Assembly (NCBI GenBank): GCA_031976175.1
Contig: DALYLR010000024.1
Coordinates: 1-55,240, forward strand
Reading direction: 5' to 3'
Length of the DNA stretch: 55,240 nt
Source: DMER01 sp003451645
GTDB taxonomy: Bacteria; Pseudomonadota; Alphaproteobacteria; Micropepsales; Micropepsaceae
Position 1 is the stretch's first letter. Each line of letters opens with the position of its first letter. The notes under the pieces were generated by a model that was not told where the DNA came from, searched no databases, and was given only the letters and a program-made list of their open reading frames with translations. Positions 23,481 through 34,288 of this stretch are shown here, one piece after another. The position numbers and the translations under genes are program-made.

Positions 23481-26212
23481 GCCGCGCTCTCCGCGTCGCG
23501 GGATGCGCTTTCGGCAATGGGCAGGCTCATCTCGAAGCGTGCGCCGCGCCCGCCAGGCCCTGTGGTTACGCGCACCGAACCGCCATGCGCCTCGACCATC
23601 CCCTTGACGATAGCGAGACCGAGGCCCGTGCCAGACGGCGCGCCGTCGCCGCGCCCGGCGCGATGGAAAATGTCGAAGATGCGGTCGCGCTCGGCTTCTG
23701 GAACGCCAGCACCTTGATCCGTCACGGATACGAGGCCGCGCCCGGCGCGCGCCTCCAAGGCGACGGTGATCGACGTCCCGGCGGGCGCATATTTCGCGGC
23801 GTTTTCGAGCAGGTTCGACAGGGCCTGGCCGATTAGCACGGGATCGATCTGGAGAAGGGACGCGTCGCGCGGCACGTCGACCACAATGTCGTGACCGGCG
23901 AGCACGCGCTTCAGGTCTGCCCGCACCCGGCCCACGATATCACGGACATCGACAGGGATCGCTTTGGGTTTCAGTGCGCCATGGCCGAGCCGCGTCATGT
24001 CGAGCAGGTTTTGGACGGTGCGGTCCAGCCGCCTGGCTTCCTCCAGGGCCGTTTGCGCCAGTGTCTTGGCGTCGGCGCCGGTGACCGCCGTTTCCCCATC
24101 GGCAAGCACCGAGGCCGCTCCGATGATGCTAACCAGCGGCGTGCGCAAATCGTGGCTGACCGAGTTGAGGAGGGCGGCGCGCAGCTTGTCGCTTTCGGCG
24201 GCGACGCGCGCGCTGTTGAGGGGGTCGGCCAGGCGGCTGCGCTCGACGGCGACCGCAACCTGATCTTCGACGGCGAGCAGCAACCGGCGCGTCTCCGGAT
24301 CGGCGGCGCGGGCGGGATCGTGAAATTTGACGCCGATGACGCCGAAGGGTTTCGCCGCCGTCGCCAGGGGTACGAACAGCCACTCGCTATTGGGCAGCGT
24401 GCCGGTCTTGGCGCCCGCCGCCTCGCTCTTCTCGCAGGCCCAGCGCGCCGCGCCGATGGCGGCGGCGTCGAGCGTCACGTCGGCGGCAGGCGATCCATGG
24501 ACTTGTTCGAGAATGCCACGCTGTCCTGCGGTCATGATCAGCGTGTCGGCGTTCAGCGCCCGGGCGCAGTGATCGGCGGCGGCGGCGAGCACCGCGTCTG
24601 CGTCCGAGCTGGCCGCGATGGTGCGCGCGAAGCCGTACAACGTCTCGGTCCGGGTCTGGGCGGCGCGCAGGCTCTCGACCTGCGCATGCAGGCGGCTCGC
24701 CAGCCACCCGGTGAAGGCCGACGACACGAGGAAGACGGCCAGCGCCGCCAGCTCGTCGAACTGATCGACCTGGAGCGAGTAATAGGGCCGAGTGAAGAAG
24801 AAGTTGAATGCGAGAAATCCGAGTAAGCTGCCCAACAACGCGCCGGGCAACCCGTTGCGAAACGCCACCACCAGGACCGCGACCAGATAGATGATCGCGA
24901 GCGAGGCGACAGGCAGCATTGCGTACAATGCCCAGGCGACGCCGGTGGCGGGCACAAGCCCCGCGACGGCGGCGATCAACGCGTCACGCCAATGGACGTA
25001 GCCGAAAACGGGTTGGGGGACGGAGGGCGCCGGGGGCGCCGGGACGGTCTTCTCGTCCGGCGTAACGATCGTGATTTCAAGACCGGACGCCTCGCTCAAC
25101 AAGCGCTCGGACACCGGCTCGCGGATGAGGGATCGCAACCGGCTGAACCAATCGTGCGGCCAGCGCGCCCGCCCGATCAACAGCCGCGTGACGTTGCGGG
25201 CGCGGGCGAAGGCGAGGATTTCCTGGGCGATGTCCGTGCCGGTTCTGAGCGTGATGGTCTCCGCCCCCAGCGTCTCCGCAAGACGCATCGCGTCGTGCGT
25301 GACGGCGCGCGCGGTCTCTGGCATCGCGTCGTGGCCGGGCGTTGCGACGGTCATGGCGATCCAGGGGATTTTCGCGCGATCGGCCATGCGTTTCGCGGTC
25401 CGGACCAGCGCCTTCGCGATGGGGGATTCGTTGACGCAGACGAGCAACCGGTCGTGGGTCGGCCAGGGACCCTCGACCGCATGGTCGCGCATATGGCTCA
25501 GCATCTCGGCGTCGACATGACCCGCCGTCGCCCGCAACGCCATTTCCCGCAGCGCCGTCAATTTTCCCTTGGTGAAGAAGTTCTCCATCGCCCGTCCGGC
25601 GGTTTCGGGCAGGTAGACCTTTCCCTCCTGCAAGCGCTTGATCAGGTCCTCGGGCGGCAGGTCGATCAACTCGATCGCGCCGGCGCGGGCGAGCACCGCG
25701 TCGGGGACCGTTTCGCGCACGCGCACGCCGGTGATCGCGGCGACGGAATCGTTGAGGCTCTCGATGTGTTGGATGTTCAGCGTGGTCAACACGTCGATGC
25801 CCGCGTCGAGAACCTCCAGCACGTCTTGCCAACGCTTCGGATGCCGCGATCCGGGCGCGTTGGTGTGGGCCAGCTCGTCGATGAGGGCGAGGGTGGGGCG
25901 GCGCGCCAACAATCCGTCCAGATCGAGTTCGGACACGCTCTGGCCGCGATAGGCGACCGGACGGCGCGGCAGTTGTTCGAGATGGTTGAGGAGGCGCGCC
26001 GTTTCGCTGCGGCCATGGGTTTCGACGAGCGCCACGACGACGTCCGCGCCCGCCTTTTGGTGCAGATGCGCCTCCTCCAACATCGCATAGGTCTTGCCGA
26101 CGCCGGGCGACGCGCCGAGGAAGATTTTGAGCTTGCCGCGCGCGTCCTTCTCCTCCGCCCGGGCGGCAGGCAAGAACGACTCAGGGCTCGGGCGGGCGTC
26201 GCTGTTCGGCAT
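23477..26212 (-). CDS. kdpD: sensor histidine kinase KdpD
   Basis: A 911-residue membrane sensor. The KdpD N-terminal domain has a Walker A GASPGVGKTYAMLEEAH and DELAHTNAPGSRHPKRWQDV. A universal-stress-like domain (about 255-375) and four short membrane helices follow (about 400-510), then a GAF-like region and the HisKA box SVSHDLRTPLVS with phosphorylated His687. The C-terminal ATPase domain has NLLENAAKYAP, DQGAGVP and GTGLGLAIVKGMVEAHGG. It senses potassium or turgor stress and signals to KdpE. Full-length compared with the family. Confidence 0.95.
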   Translation of the reverse strand: MPNSDARPSPESFLPAARAEEKDARGKLKIFLGASPGVGKTYAMLEEAHLHQKAGADVVVALVETHGRSETARLLNHLEQLPRRPVAYRGQSVSELDLDGLLARRPTLALIDELAHTNAPGSRHPKRWQDVLEVLDAGIDVLTTLNIQHIESLNDSVAAITGVRVRETVPDAVLARAGAIELIDLPPEDLIKRLQEGKVYLPETAGRAMENFFTKGKLTALREMALRATAGHVDAEMLSHMRDHAVEGPWPTHDRLLVCVNESPIAKALVRTAKRMADRAKIPWIAMTVATPGHDAMPETARAVTHDAMRLAETLGAETITLRTGTDIAQEILAFARARNVTRLLIGRARWPHDWFSRLRSLIREPVSERLLSEASGLEITIVTPDEKTVPAPPAPSVPQPVFGYVHWRDALIAAVAGLVPATGVAWALYAMLPVASLAIIYLVAVLVVAFRNGLPGALLGSLLGFLAFNFFFTRPYYSLQVDQFDELAALAVFLVSSAFTGWLASRLHAQVESLRAAQTRTETLYGFARTIAASSDADAVLAAAADHCARALNADTLIMTAGQRGILEQVHGSPAADVTLDAAAIGAARWACEKSEAAGAKTGTLPNSEWLFVPLATAAKPFGVIGVKFHDPARAADPETRRLLLAVEDQVAVAVERSRLADPLNSARVAAESDKLRAALLNSVSHDLRTPLVSIIGAASVLADGETAVTGADAKTLAQTALEEARRLDRTVQNLLDMTRLGHGALKPKAIPVDVRDIVGRVRADLKRVLAGHDIVVDVPRDASLLQIDPVLIGQALSNLLENAAKYAPAGTSITVALEARAGRGLVSVTDQGAGVPEAERDRIFDIFHRAGRGDGAPSGTGLGLAIVKGMVEAHGGSVRVTTGPGGRGARFEMSLPIAESASRDAESAA

Positions 26213-26219
26213 GGCGTGG

Positions 26220-26786
26220 TCAGGATTGGGGCGCGGGGTTGAGCCTGTCCAGCGCCATGTTCAATCGCAGAACGTTAACGCGACGCTCGCCCAGCACGCC
26301 CAAATCGGGACCTTCGGTTCCGGCGGCGACGAGGTCCGCGACGATCTTCGGATCGAGCTCGCGCGCCGCCGCCACCCGTGCGATCTGGGCTTCGGCTGCG
26401 GCAGGCGAAATATGCGGGTCGAGACCCGACGCCGATGCGGTCAACAAATCGGCGGGGTGCGGGCCTGGGCCCAAAGCCTCCGCCCGTGCTTTCACCTGAT
26501 CCAGCAATGCCTTGCTGGACGGCCCCAGATTGCTGCCCGACGAGGACCCGGCGTCATAACCGTTCGCGCCCGCCGCCGAGGGACGCCCGTGGAAATAGCG
26601 GGGGCTCGCGAAGCTCTGGCCGATCAGGTCCGAGCCGATCACCCTCTCACCGTCACGGATCAAGGACCCGTTCGCGGCGGCAGGGACCAGGGCCTGCGCC
26701 ACGACCGTCACTATCAGCGGGTAGATCAGTCCTGCGACGAAGGTGAAAAAGACGAGGAGGAACAGGGCAGGGCGGATGTGGGACAT
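26220..26786 (-). CDS. kdpC: potassium-transporting ATPase subunit C
   Basis: A 188-residue inner-membrane subunit that stabilises the KdpFABC complex. It has an N-terminal membrane helix (PALFLLVFFTFVAGLIYPL), then IGSDLIGQSFASPRYFHGRPSAAG, SGSNLGPSSKALLDQVKARAE, DLLTASASGLDPHISPAAA and RVNVLRLNMALD, all KdpC landmarks. The start at 26786 matches the usual N terminus (MSHIRPALF); further upstream the frame is unrelated. Confidence 0.94.
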   Translation of the reverse strand: MSHIRPALFLLVFFTFVAGLIYPLIVTVVAQALVPAAANGSLIRDGERVIGSDLIGQSFASPRYFHGRPSAAGANGYDAGSSSGSNLGPSSKALLDQVKARAEALGPGPHPADLLTASASGLDPHISPAAAEAQIARVAAARELDPKIVADLVAAGTEGPDLGVLGERRVNVLRLNMALDRLNPAPQS

Positions 26787-26799
26787 GGTGGGCTCCGTC

Positions 26800-28842
<2,043 letters not shown>

Positions 28843-28853
28843 GGGGATGCCTC

Positions 28854-30545
28854 TCAATAGGTCTGGCCGGCCATTGTCGAGACATGCTCGGCGATGGGGC
28901 CTAGGGCCAAGACGGGCAGGAAGGTCAGCGCGCCCACGATCAAAATGGTCGCGATCAAGAGGCCGACGAACAGCCGCCCATGGGTCGGGAAGGTGCCTGC
29001 GCTCTCGCGCGCCGGGATTTTGGCCGCCAGCGATCCGGCTATGGCGAGGATCGGCAGGATATAGCCGAACCTTCCGAACAACATGGCGATCCCCAGCCAC
29101 ACATTGTGCCACGCCGTATTGGCGTTGAACCCGGCGAAGGCTGAGCCATTGTTCCCCGTCGCGGACGAATAGGCGTAGATCACCTCCGACAACCCATGCG
29201 GTCCGGCGTCCTGCACCGACGACTGAGCGTTGCCCGAGGCGATGGCGATCGCCCCGAAGACCAAGACGCCGATGGGCATGATCAACAGCGTCAGGGCGGC
29301 GAGCTTGATCTCGCGCGCCTCTAATTTCTTGCCGAGATATTCGGGCGTCCGGCCCACCATCAACCCTGCAAGGAAGACGGTCAGGATCACGAACAATAAC
29401 ATGCCCGTCAGGCCAACGCCGACCCCGCCGTAAACGATCTCGCCGAGCTGAATGTTCAGCATCGCGACGAGGCCGCCGAGCGGGGTCAGGGAATCGTGCA
29501 TCGCGTTGACCGACCCGTTCGAGGCGGCGGTCGTCGCCGTCGCCCACAGAACGGAATTGCCGATGCCGAAGCGGACCTCCTTGCCCTCCATGTTTCCGGC
29601 GGCGGGATCGACGAGGCCTGCATGAACCGGATTGCCCGCGCGCTCCGCCGCGTACATCACGGCGAAGGCAGCTACGAGCATCAGCCCCATCGCAGCGAAG
29701 AGCACGACGCCTTGCCGCCGGTCGCCCACCATCCGCCCATAGGCGAAACAGAACGCCGCCGGGATCGCGAGGATCGCGAGCATCGACAGGAAGTTGGTCA
29801 GCGGCGTCGGGTTCTCGAACGGGTGCGCGGAGTTGACGTTGAAGTATCCGCCGCCATTGGTGCCGAGCTGCTTGATCGCGATCTGCGACGCCACGGGCCC
29901 CATCGCGATGTTTTGCGGCTGCCCCTCCAGCGTCGTCGCGGTGACGTTCGCCGTTAGGGTTTGCGGCATGCCTTGGGCTGCGAACACCAGCGCTAGGACC
30001 AGCGAAACCGGCAAAAGGATATAGATCACCGAACGCGTCAGATCGGTCCAGAAATTGCCGAGCGCTGTCACTTGCCGGGCGGCGAGGCCCCGTGCGACGG
30101 CGGCGGCGACCGCCATGCCCGTCGCGGCGGACAAGAAGTTCTGCGTGGTCAAACCGGCCATCTGGCTGAAGGGCGAGAGCGTCGTCTCCCCGCCATACGA
30201 CTGCCAATTGGTGTTGGTCACGAAGGAAACCGCCGTATTGAACGCCAGATGCCAACTGAGGCCAGGAAGCCCTTGGGGGTTGAGCGGCAGCGCGCCTTGC
30301 AACATCAGGAACGCGAACAAGAGAGCGAGCCCGGCGGCGTTGAAGACCAACATCGTGGCGGCGTAACCGGCCCAGGTCTGCGGCTGCGGCGCTGACCCAA
30401 GTGCCGCGCCGGTGATCATCCGTTCCACGGGACTGAGGAACTGGACTTCGCCCATGAACACCCTCGCCATGTAAGCGCCGAGCGAGATGGCGATGGCAAT
30501 CAAAACGCCGGCATAGAGCACGGCCTGAAACAGATCGGCTTGCAT
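28854..30545 (-). CDS. kdpA: potassium-transporting ATPase subunit A
   Basis: A 563-residue channel-like subunit. Selectivity-filter segments are visible: VTNTNWQSYGGETTLS, GTNGGGYFNVNSAHPFENPTPL, TAASNGSVNAMHDSLTPLGG and TGNNGSAFAGFNANT. About ten membrane helices occur. It lies 11 bases before kdpB and just after kdpF. Confidence 0.95.
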   Translation of the reverse strand: MQADLFQAVLYAGVLIAIAISLGAYMARVFMGEVQFLSPVERMITGAALGSAPQPQTWAGYAATMLVFNAAGLALLFAFLMLQGALPLNPQGLPGLSWHLAFNTAVSFVTNTNWQSYGGETTLSPFSQMAGLTTQNFLSAATGMAVAAAVARGLAARQVTALGNFWTDLTRSVIYILLPVSLVLALVFAAQGMPQTLTANVTATTLEGQPQNIAMGPVASQIAIKQLGTNGGGYFNVNSAHPFENPTPLTNFLSMLAILAIPAAFCFAYGRMVGDRRQGVVLFAAMGLMLVAAFAVMYAAERAGNPVHAGLVDPAAGNMEGKEVRFGIGNSVLWATATTAASNGSVNAMHDSLTPLGGLVAMLNIQLGEIVYGGVGVGLTGMLLFVILTVFLAGLMVGRTPEYLGKKLEAREIKLAALTLLIMPIGVLVFGAIAIASGNAQSSVQDAGPHGLSEVIYAYSSATGNNGSAFAGFNANTAWHNVWLGIAMLFGRFGYILPILAIAGSLAAKIPARESAGTFPTHGRLFVGLLIATILIVGALTFLPVLALGPIAEHVSTMAGQTY

Positions 30546-30549
30546 GACG

Positions 30550-30639
30550 CTAGCTCCGCTCGTCCCGGAGCAGCACCCAGACCAGGTACACGAACAACCC
30601 GAGGGCCAACGTCAGGCCCATCCCGATATCCCAATTCAT
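30550..30639 (-). CDS. kdpF: potassium-transporting ATPase subunit F
   Basis: A 29-codon gene translating to a single membrane helix (MNWDIGMGLTLALGLFVYLV followed by a charged RDERS end). Size, hydrophobicity and place just before kdpA identify KdpF, a small lipid-like stabiliser of KdpFABC. GGTC and a purine stretch (AGGGTC) precede the ATG. Its stop is four bases from the kdpA start. Confidence 0.88.
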   Translation of the reverse strand: MNWDIGMGLTLALGLFVYLVWVLLRDERS

Positions 30640-30718
30640 GACCGCAGACCCTCCTTGTGGTCCACGATCAGCTTTGCGCCGGCGGGCATAACGTGGCTAT
30701 GCCGAACCCGGGCAGGGG

Positions 30719-30737
30719 GCGTAAAGGGAGCGTAAAG
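30719..30737 (-). promoter_or_regulatory. candidate KdpE direct-repeat site
   Basis: GCGTAAAG occurs at 30719-30726 and 30730-30737, an 11-base period; read on the minus strand, it is CTTTACGC twice. OmpR-family regulators bind such direct repeats. It is about 80 bases upstream of kdpF. Confidence 0.55.
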
Positions 30738-30745
30738 TGGAGCGA

Positions 30746-30759
30746 TTGACGAGCGTCAA
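30746..30759. promoter_or_regulatory. Fnr/Dnr-type palindrome before carbonic anhydrase
   Basis: TTGAC-GAGC-GTCAA, a perfect 5-bp dyad with a 4-base centre, as expected for an Fnr/Dnr-type regulator. It stands about 31 bases before the carbonic anhydrase start at 30790. The same form occurs at 34151-34164 before the Fnr/Dnr-type gene. Confidence 0.6.
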
Positions 30760-30789
30760 GGCGCGGGTCGCCGAATGGGGGAGAGTGGC

Positions 30790-31536
30790 ATGCATGATCG
30801 GAGCGCGAACATGACTGTTTCCCGACTGCAAATCTTGCTCGACCGGAACGTCGCCTGGGCGGAGGCGAAAACGAAAAGCGATCCCACCTTCTTCATTCGC
30901 ATGGCCGGGCCGCAATCCCCGAAATATCTCTGGCTGGGCTGTTCGGACAGCCGCGTGACAGCGAACGACGTGTTGGGGCTGGACCCGGGGGCGGTGTTCG
31001 TGCACCGGAACATCGCGAACTTCGTCCATACGAGCGATATGAATTTCCTCGCGGTCCTCGAATATGCCCTCACCGTGCTCAGGGTGCAGGACGTGATCGT
31101 CTGCGGCCACTATGCCTGCGGCGGCGTCGCCCGCGCCTTGGAAAAGGACCGGTCCGCCCTCGTCGATCACTGGCTTCAGCCGCTGGTGATGCTCAATCGA
31201 AAACACGCGGGCGTGTTCAAGGCGATCTCCGGCGACCGGGAGCGCCAGGATCGGATGAGCGAACTCAATGTCGAAATGCAAGTGAGGCGCCTGGCGATGA
31301 CCCCGATCGTGGAGCGGGTCTGGCAAAGCGGCGAGCCGCTATATATTCATGGCTGGCTCTATGGCGTCGAGGATGGGTTGATTCGAGACATGCGATGCAC
31401 GGTGTCGAGCCTGGAGGCGCGTGACGCGCTACCAAGCATCGACGAACGTGTATTGTCGCCAGCGGAGCCTTGGAGCGCCGTCCGGCAGCATGCGATGGAC
31501 GCATTTGCACCGCACGATCATGGATGCTGCGGTTAG
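30790..31536 (+). CDS. can: beta-class carbonic anhydrase
   Basis: A 248-residue cytoplasmic enzyme that interconverts CO2 and bicarbonate. The zinc and active-site motifs are CSDSRV (Cys, Asp, Arg) and VCGHYACGGV (His, Cys), with VFVHRNIANFV between them. The C terminus has an extra AFAPHDHGCCG tail that could bind metal. The ATG at 30790 is chosen because GGGGGAGAG lies 5-6 bases upstream; another ATG at 30811 is possible. It is divergent from kdp, with an Fnr-like palindrome upstream. Confidence 0.92.
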   Translation: MHDRSANMTVSRLQILLDRNVAWAEAKTKSDPTFFIRMAGPQSPKYLWLGCSDSRVTANDVLGLDPGAVFVHRNIANFVHTSDMNFLAVLEYALTVLRVQDVIVCGHYACGGVARALEKDRSALVDHWLQPLVMLNRKHAGVFKAISGDRERQDRMSELNVEMQVRRLAMTPIVERVWQSGEPLYIHGWLYGVEDGLIRDMRCTVSSLEARDALPSIDERVLSPAEPWSAVRQHAMDAFAPHDHGCCG

Positions 31537-32123
31537 CGTTTCGTGGAGGCGCCGGCGAAGTCTTCCGGCGTGTTCACATTGACGAACTGCAAGGGTTCGA
31601 ACGCGTCCATCGAAACGTATGCCGCGCCCAGTCGAGCCTGAACCTGATGAAGTGCGCGAACACGATCCTGCCGGACTAGCTGTTCGATCGTATCAAGCAT
31701 AGAGAGAGGCCAAACCGCAAATGTCGGAATCGGATTGCCGCCGGTTCCTGCGACAGACGCGGCACGCGCCGTCTCAAGTAGGTAGCTGATCGCTGGCGCG
31801 GCGACGAACGGCATATCGACGGGAAGCGTGACGATGCGGTCGAACGCGCCCTTCGTCGCCCATCGCATTGCGCTGACGACGCCCGCGATCGGGCCATGAT
31901 CGTGGAGGTCCGGCGCATCAGCGATGATTAGCCAGGCTGCTTCGGTATGCAAGGACGTTTCGCCTGCGACGCTGACGACAACGTGGCCGCCCGTCGATTG
32001 GGTCAAGGTCCGCGCTACGCGGGCGAGAAAGGTTTCGCCGTCAATCTCTAGAAGCGCCTTGTCGCGGCCCATGCGCCGGGAGCGCCCGCCCGCCAGCACC
32101 ACGCCCAAATCGCGCGGGGACAT
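31533..32123 (-). CDS. mobA: molybdenum cofactor guanylyltransferase
   Basis: A 196-residue enzyme that attaches GMP to molybdopterin to make the MGD cofactor of nitrate reductase. The nucleotide-binding loop LAGGRSRRMGRDKAL is at residues 10-24. It also has GPIAGVVSAM, LPVDMPFV (metal Asp) and the terminal FVNVNTPED. The ATG at 32123 begins MSPRDLGVVLAGG, which is right for the family. It lies 8 bases after the porin gene, likely in the same transcript, and its end overlaps the carbonic anhydrase end. Confidence 0.9.
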   Translation of the reverse strand: MSPRDLGVVLAGGRSRRMGRDKALLEIDGETFLARVARTLTQSTGGHVVVSVAGETSLHTEAAWLIIADAPDLHDHGPIAGVVSAMRWATKGAFDRIVTLPVDMPFVAAPAISYLLETARAASVAGTGGNPIPTFAVWPLSMLDTIEQLVRQDRVRALHQVQARLGAAYVSMDAFEPLQFVNVNTPEDFAGASTKR

Positions 32124-32131
32124 GTGCCCAC

Positions 32132-33370
32132 CTAATAGGTGAAACCGACAGAGACCCATATCTTGTCGCGATCTGCGATGGGGCCGTCGCCGTCGAGGCT
32201 GGCGTACTTCACGCCGGCCGTCCAACGATCGCCGAATCTGCCTGTGACTTCGACGTCCCACTCGGACCCCAGTGACGTACTTCCGCGCTCGGTTTCAAAA
32301 TCATGATAGGTGACGGCGGCGCTGACCGCGGTCAGCCCGATCCCGGTGTCGACCTTTGTCTCATATGACAGCGTCCCATAGGCATCGACGATTCCATTCA
32401 CGGGCGTCGTCAGAAACGCGTCGGCAGTGCCCTGAAATTTGTGCAGCGTGGCGAGCGGCGTCGCGAAGCCGGTCGTACCGTCGCCTTCCAGGGTCTCGAC
32501 GCCAGCCAGCAACTTGAAGCCATGCGCGCCCACGCCGCCTTCCAGCGCCCAATAGTCGAGATCGAAATTGGCCGGGTTGTTGGCGTAATCGGTCTGGCGC
32601 GCAAATTCGCCGGTGTAGAAAAGGCTCCAGCCGTCGAAATCCTGCCTTCCAGTGAACCGAAGGCCGAAGGTTTGAGACGATTGCGCTGGTGCGTCGTCGA
32701 ACTCGAGCCAATAGCCATATCCCGTCAGCTTGCCGGCGCCCGCGATGTCGTAACCCACGTTGAGAAGATGCGACGGCCCATGCCATTCGCCCTGAGCGCT
32801 GCCCTCGCCGAAGATGCGGTTGACCCGCCAAAGGTAGGTGTAGTCGGCGGTCAGCCCCTTGATCGACGTGTTGGCGACGCGCACTGCGTCAAACGTCTGT
32901 TCGTTCTGCCGCCACCCGACATTGCCGACGAACCGTTGATTGTCGAGGTTGATGCGCTGCCGTCCCGCCGTAATCGACGTGTCAGGGATGCTGGTGAATT
33001 GCAGTTGGAGGCGGTTCAGCTGCAGGTCTTCCGGGTCGGCGACGACCGGGTAGGCCGCTTTGCCGTTGGTTGTGTCGTTGAAGTCGTCGGTAAGGTGCGC
33101 AATGCCCTCGAACTCGACAAGACCCTGAAGCCCCCAGGCCTTGCCGGTTTGAAATCCGCCGCGAACTCGAAGCGTATTTGCGTTGGCGTCAGCCGGCAGA
33201 CCGGCCTGTTCGACCCCTTCATAGCGATAACGCACGTCGAAGATCGGCTTGGCTTGGTCGAAGAACGCCGCGAAGCCAGGGTCATCGTTGGCCAAGGCTG
33301 CGGGGACTAGGGCCATCGCGCCTGCGACGGCGCAGACGAGCGATCGGATATAGACTTGGCGTCGCGGCAT
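32132..33370 (-). CDS. outer-membrane porin, alginate-export type
   Basis: A 412-residue predicted outer-membrane beta-barrel with a signal peptide (IRSLVCAVAGAMALVPAALA). Barrel strands and landmarks include FDVRYRYEGV, NTLRVRGGFQTGKAWGLQGLVEFEGI, ITAGRQRINLDNQRFVGNVGWRQNEQTFDAV and the terminal IWVSVGFTY. The pattern matches the alginate_exp porin family. Location in the nitrate cluster suggests passage of small solutes such as nitrate, but that is inference. The ATG at 33370 has GGAG eight bases upstream. Confidence 0.8.
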   Translation of the reverse strand: MPRRQVYIRSLVCAVAGAMALVPAALANDDPGFAAFFDQAKPIFDVRYRYEGVEQAGLPADANANTLRVRGGFQTGKAWGLQGLVEFEGIAHLTDDFNDTTNGKAAYPVVADPEDLQLNRLQLQFTSIPDTSITAGRQRINLDNQRFVGNVGWRQNEQTFDAVRVANTSIKGLTADYTYLWRVNRIFGEGSAQGEWHGPSHLLNVGYDIAGAGKLTGYGYWLEFDDAPAQSSQTFGLRFTGRQDFDGWSLFYTGEFARQTDYANNPANFDLDYWALEGGVGAHGFKLLAGVETLEGDGTTGFATPLATLHKFQGTADAFLTTPVNGIVDAYGTLSYETKVDTGIGLTAVSAAVTYHDFETERGSTSLGSEWDVEVTGRFGDRWTAGVKYASLDGDGPIADRDKIWVSVGFTY

Positions 33371-33412
33371 ATCATTTGCTCCACGTTCGTTGAACAAGCG
33401 ATAGCCGCGCGC

Positions 33413-33431
33413 CGCTAACGAAACGTTAGCG
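33413..33431. repeat. perfect 8-bp inverted repeat between porin and regulator
   Basis: CGCTAACG-AAA-CGTTAGCG lies 43 bases before the porin start and just past the Fnr/Dnr-type gene's stop. It may be an operator or an RNA hairpin; no T-run follows on either strand. Confidence 0.5.
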
Positions 33432-33445
33432 CCGCTGACCGTCGC

Positions 33446-34141
33446 TCAATGCGGCTTGGCAATGTCCGGCGGACCGGACGCGATCAGCTCCAATTTTTCG
33501 ATGGCCTTGATAGTGAGGGTTTCGCCGCGCGACTCGACGCCGTGCGGTTTCAGTTTCTTCAACGCCCGTGACAGGGTCTCCGGCGCGATACCCAACATGC
33601 CGGCGATGTCGCGCTTGCTCGTCGCAAATGTCAGCGTGCTGCGGCCCTTTTGCGCGCCCGCTTGGGTCACAAGATATCGCGCCAGCCTTTGAACTGCGTT
33701 GTGAGTCTTCAGTTCCTTGATTTGGCCGACCAAGAGCCGCCAGTGCCGGGAGAGCGCCCGCGCGCATTGCGCCGCCAGCGCGCCATCGGCGTCGATCAGG
33801 CTGCGCAGCTTGTTCGCAGGGATAAGCAAGCACTTGCCGTTGGTGATGGCGCGGCCCGAGAGGAGGTAGGGCAGGCCCAGCACCGCGGCCGGCAGCAATA
33901 CGGTCTCGCCCGCCGCGAAGTTCTCAATGGGAACGGCGTTCGGTGACGAATCGCTCATCAACGCCACCGATCCTTCGACCAAGCAATATACGAAATCAGG
34001 TTCGCCCCCTTCTTCGAACAGGTAGGTGCCTGCGCCGAACGATTGCAGGCCGGACGCCTCCGCCAGCCGGTTCAGGCTTTCCCGGGGCAGGTCCTTGAAC
34101 ATCGCTATCTTCAGCAAATGCGGAACGCGGGGATGGGTCAT
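33446..34141 (-). CDS. Crp/Fnr-family regulator, Dnr/NarR-like
   Basis: A 231-residue regulator. The cyclic-nucleotide-type sensor domain (LQSFGAGTYLFEEGGEPDFVYCLVEGSVALMSDS) is followed by a dimer helix and a HTH (TSKRDIAGMLGIAPETLSRALKKL). The ETLSR segment fits the E-xx-SR recognition helix of Fnr. There is no N-terminal Cys cluster, so it is not an oxygen-sensing FNR; NO- or nitrate-linked Dnr/NnrR/NarR types are likely. The ATG at 34141 starts MTHPRVPHLL. A TTGAC-N4-GTCAA palindrome is 9 bases upstream, suggesting autoregulation. Divergent from narK. Confidence 0.87.
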   Translation of the reverse strand: MTHPRVPHLLKIAMFKDLPRESLNRLAEASGLQSFGAGTYLFEEGGEPDFVYCLVEGSVALMSDSSPNAVPIENFAAGETVLLPAAVLGLPYLLSGRAITNGKCLLIPANKLRSLIDADGALAAQCARALSRHWRLLVGQIKELKTHNAVQRLARYLVTQAGAQKGRSTLTFATSKRDIAGMLGIAPETLSRALKKLKPHGVESRGETLTIKAIEKLELIASGPPDIAKPH

Positions 34142-34150
34142 GTCTCGCCC

Positions 34151-34164
34151 TTGACTTTCGTCAA
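34151..34164. promoter_or_regulatory. Fnr/Dnr-type palindrome before the regulator gene
   Basis: TTGAC-TTTC-GTCAA, a perfect dyad located 10 bases upstream of the regulator's start codon, where binding would block or adjust its own transcription. Confidence 0.6.
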
Positions 34165-34223
34165 GCCAGGATAGGAGCAAATCAAGGCCAGGCCAAGATA
34201 AAATGACTCGACCGTCATTCTCA

Positions 34224-34237
34224 TTGATGGAGATCAA
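34224..34237 (+). promoter_or_regulatory. Fnr-type box before narK
   Basis: TTGAT-GGAG-ATCAA, the exact Fnr consensus. The centre is about 58 bases before the narK start, which places it near -41 if the 5' untranslated region is 15-20 bases. Confidence 0.7.
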
Positions 34238-34288
34238 GGCGTCTGCGGCCACGGGCGCGCAATTTCCGGTCAAACGCGGGAGACGCTC

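Noticed and set aside
24992..26242. 416-codon plus-strand frame opposite kdpD
   Set aside because: Antisense shadow; kdpD motifs are unambiguous.
28843..30255. Open frame continuous with kdpB upstream, giving an apparent 1151-residue fusion
   Set aside because: The extra part is out-of-frame kdpA sequence without homology, while kdpA itself is intact in another frame.
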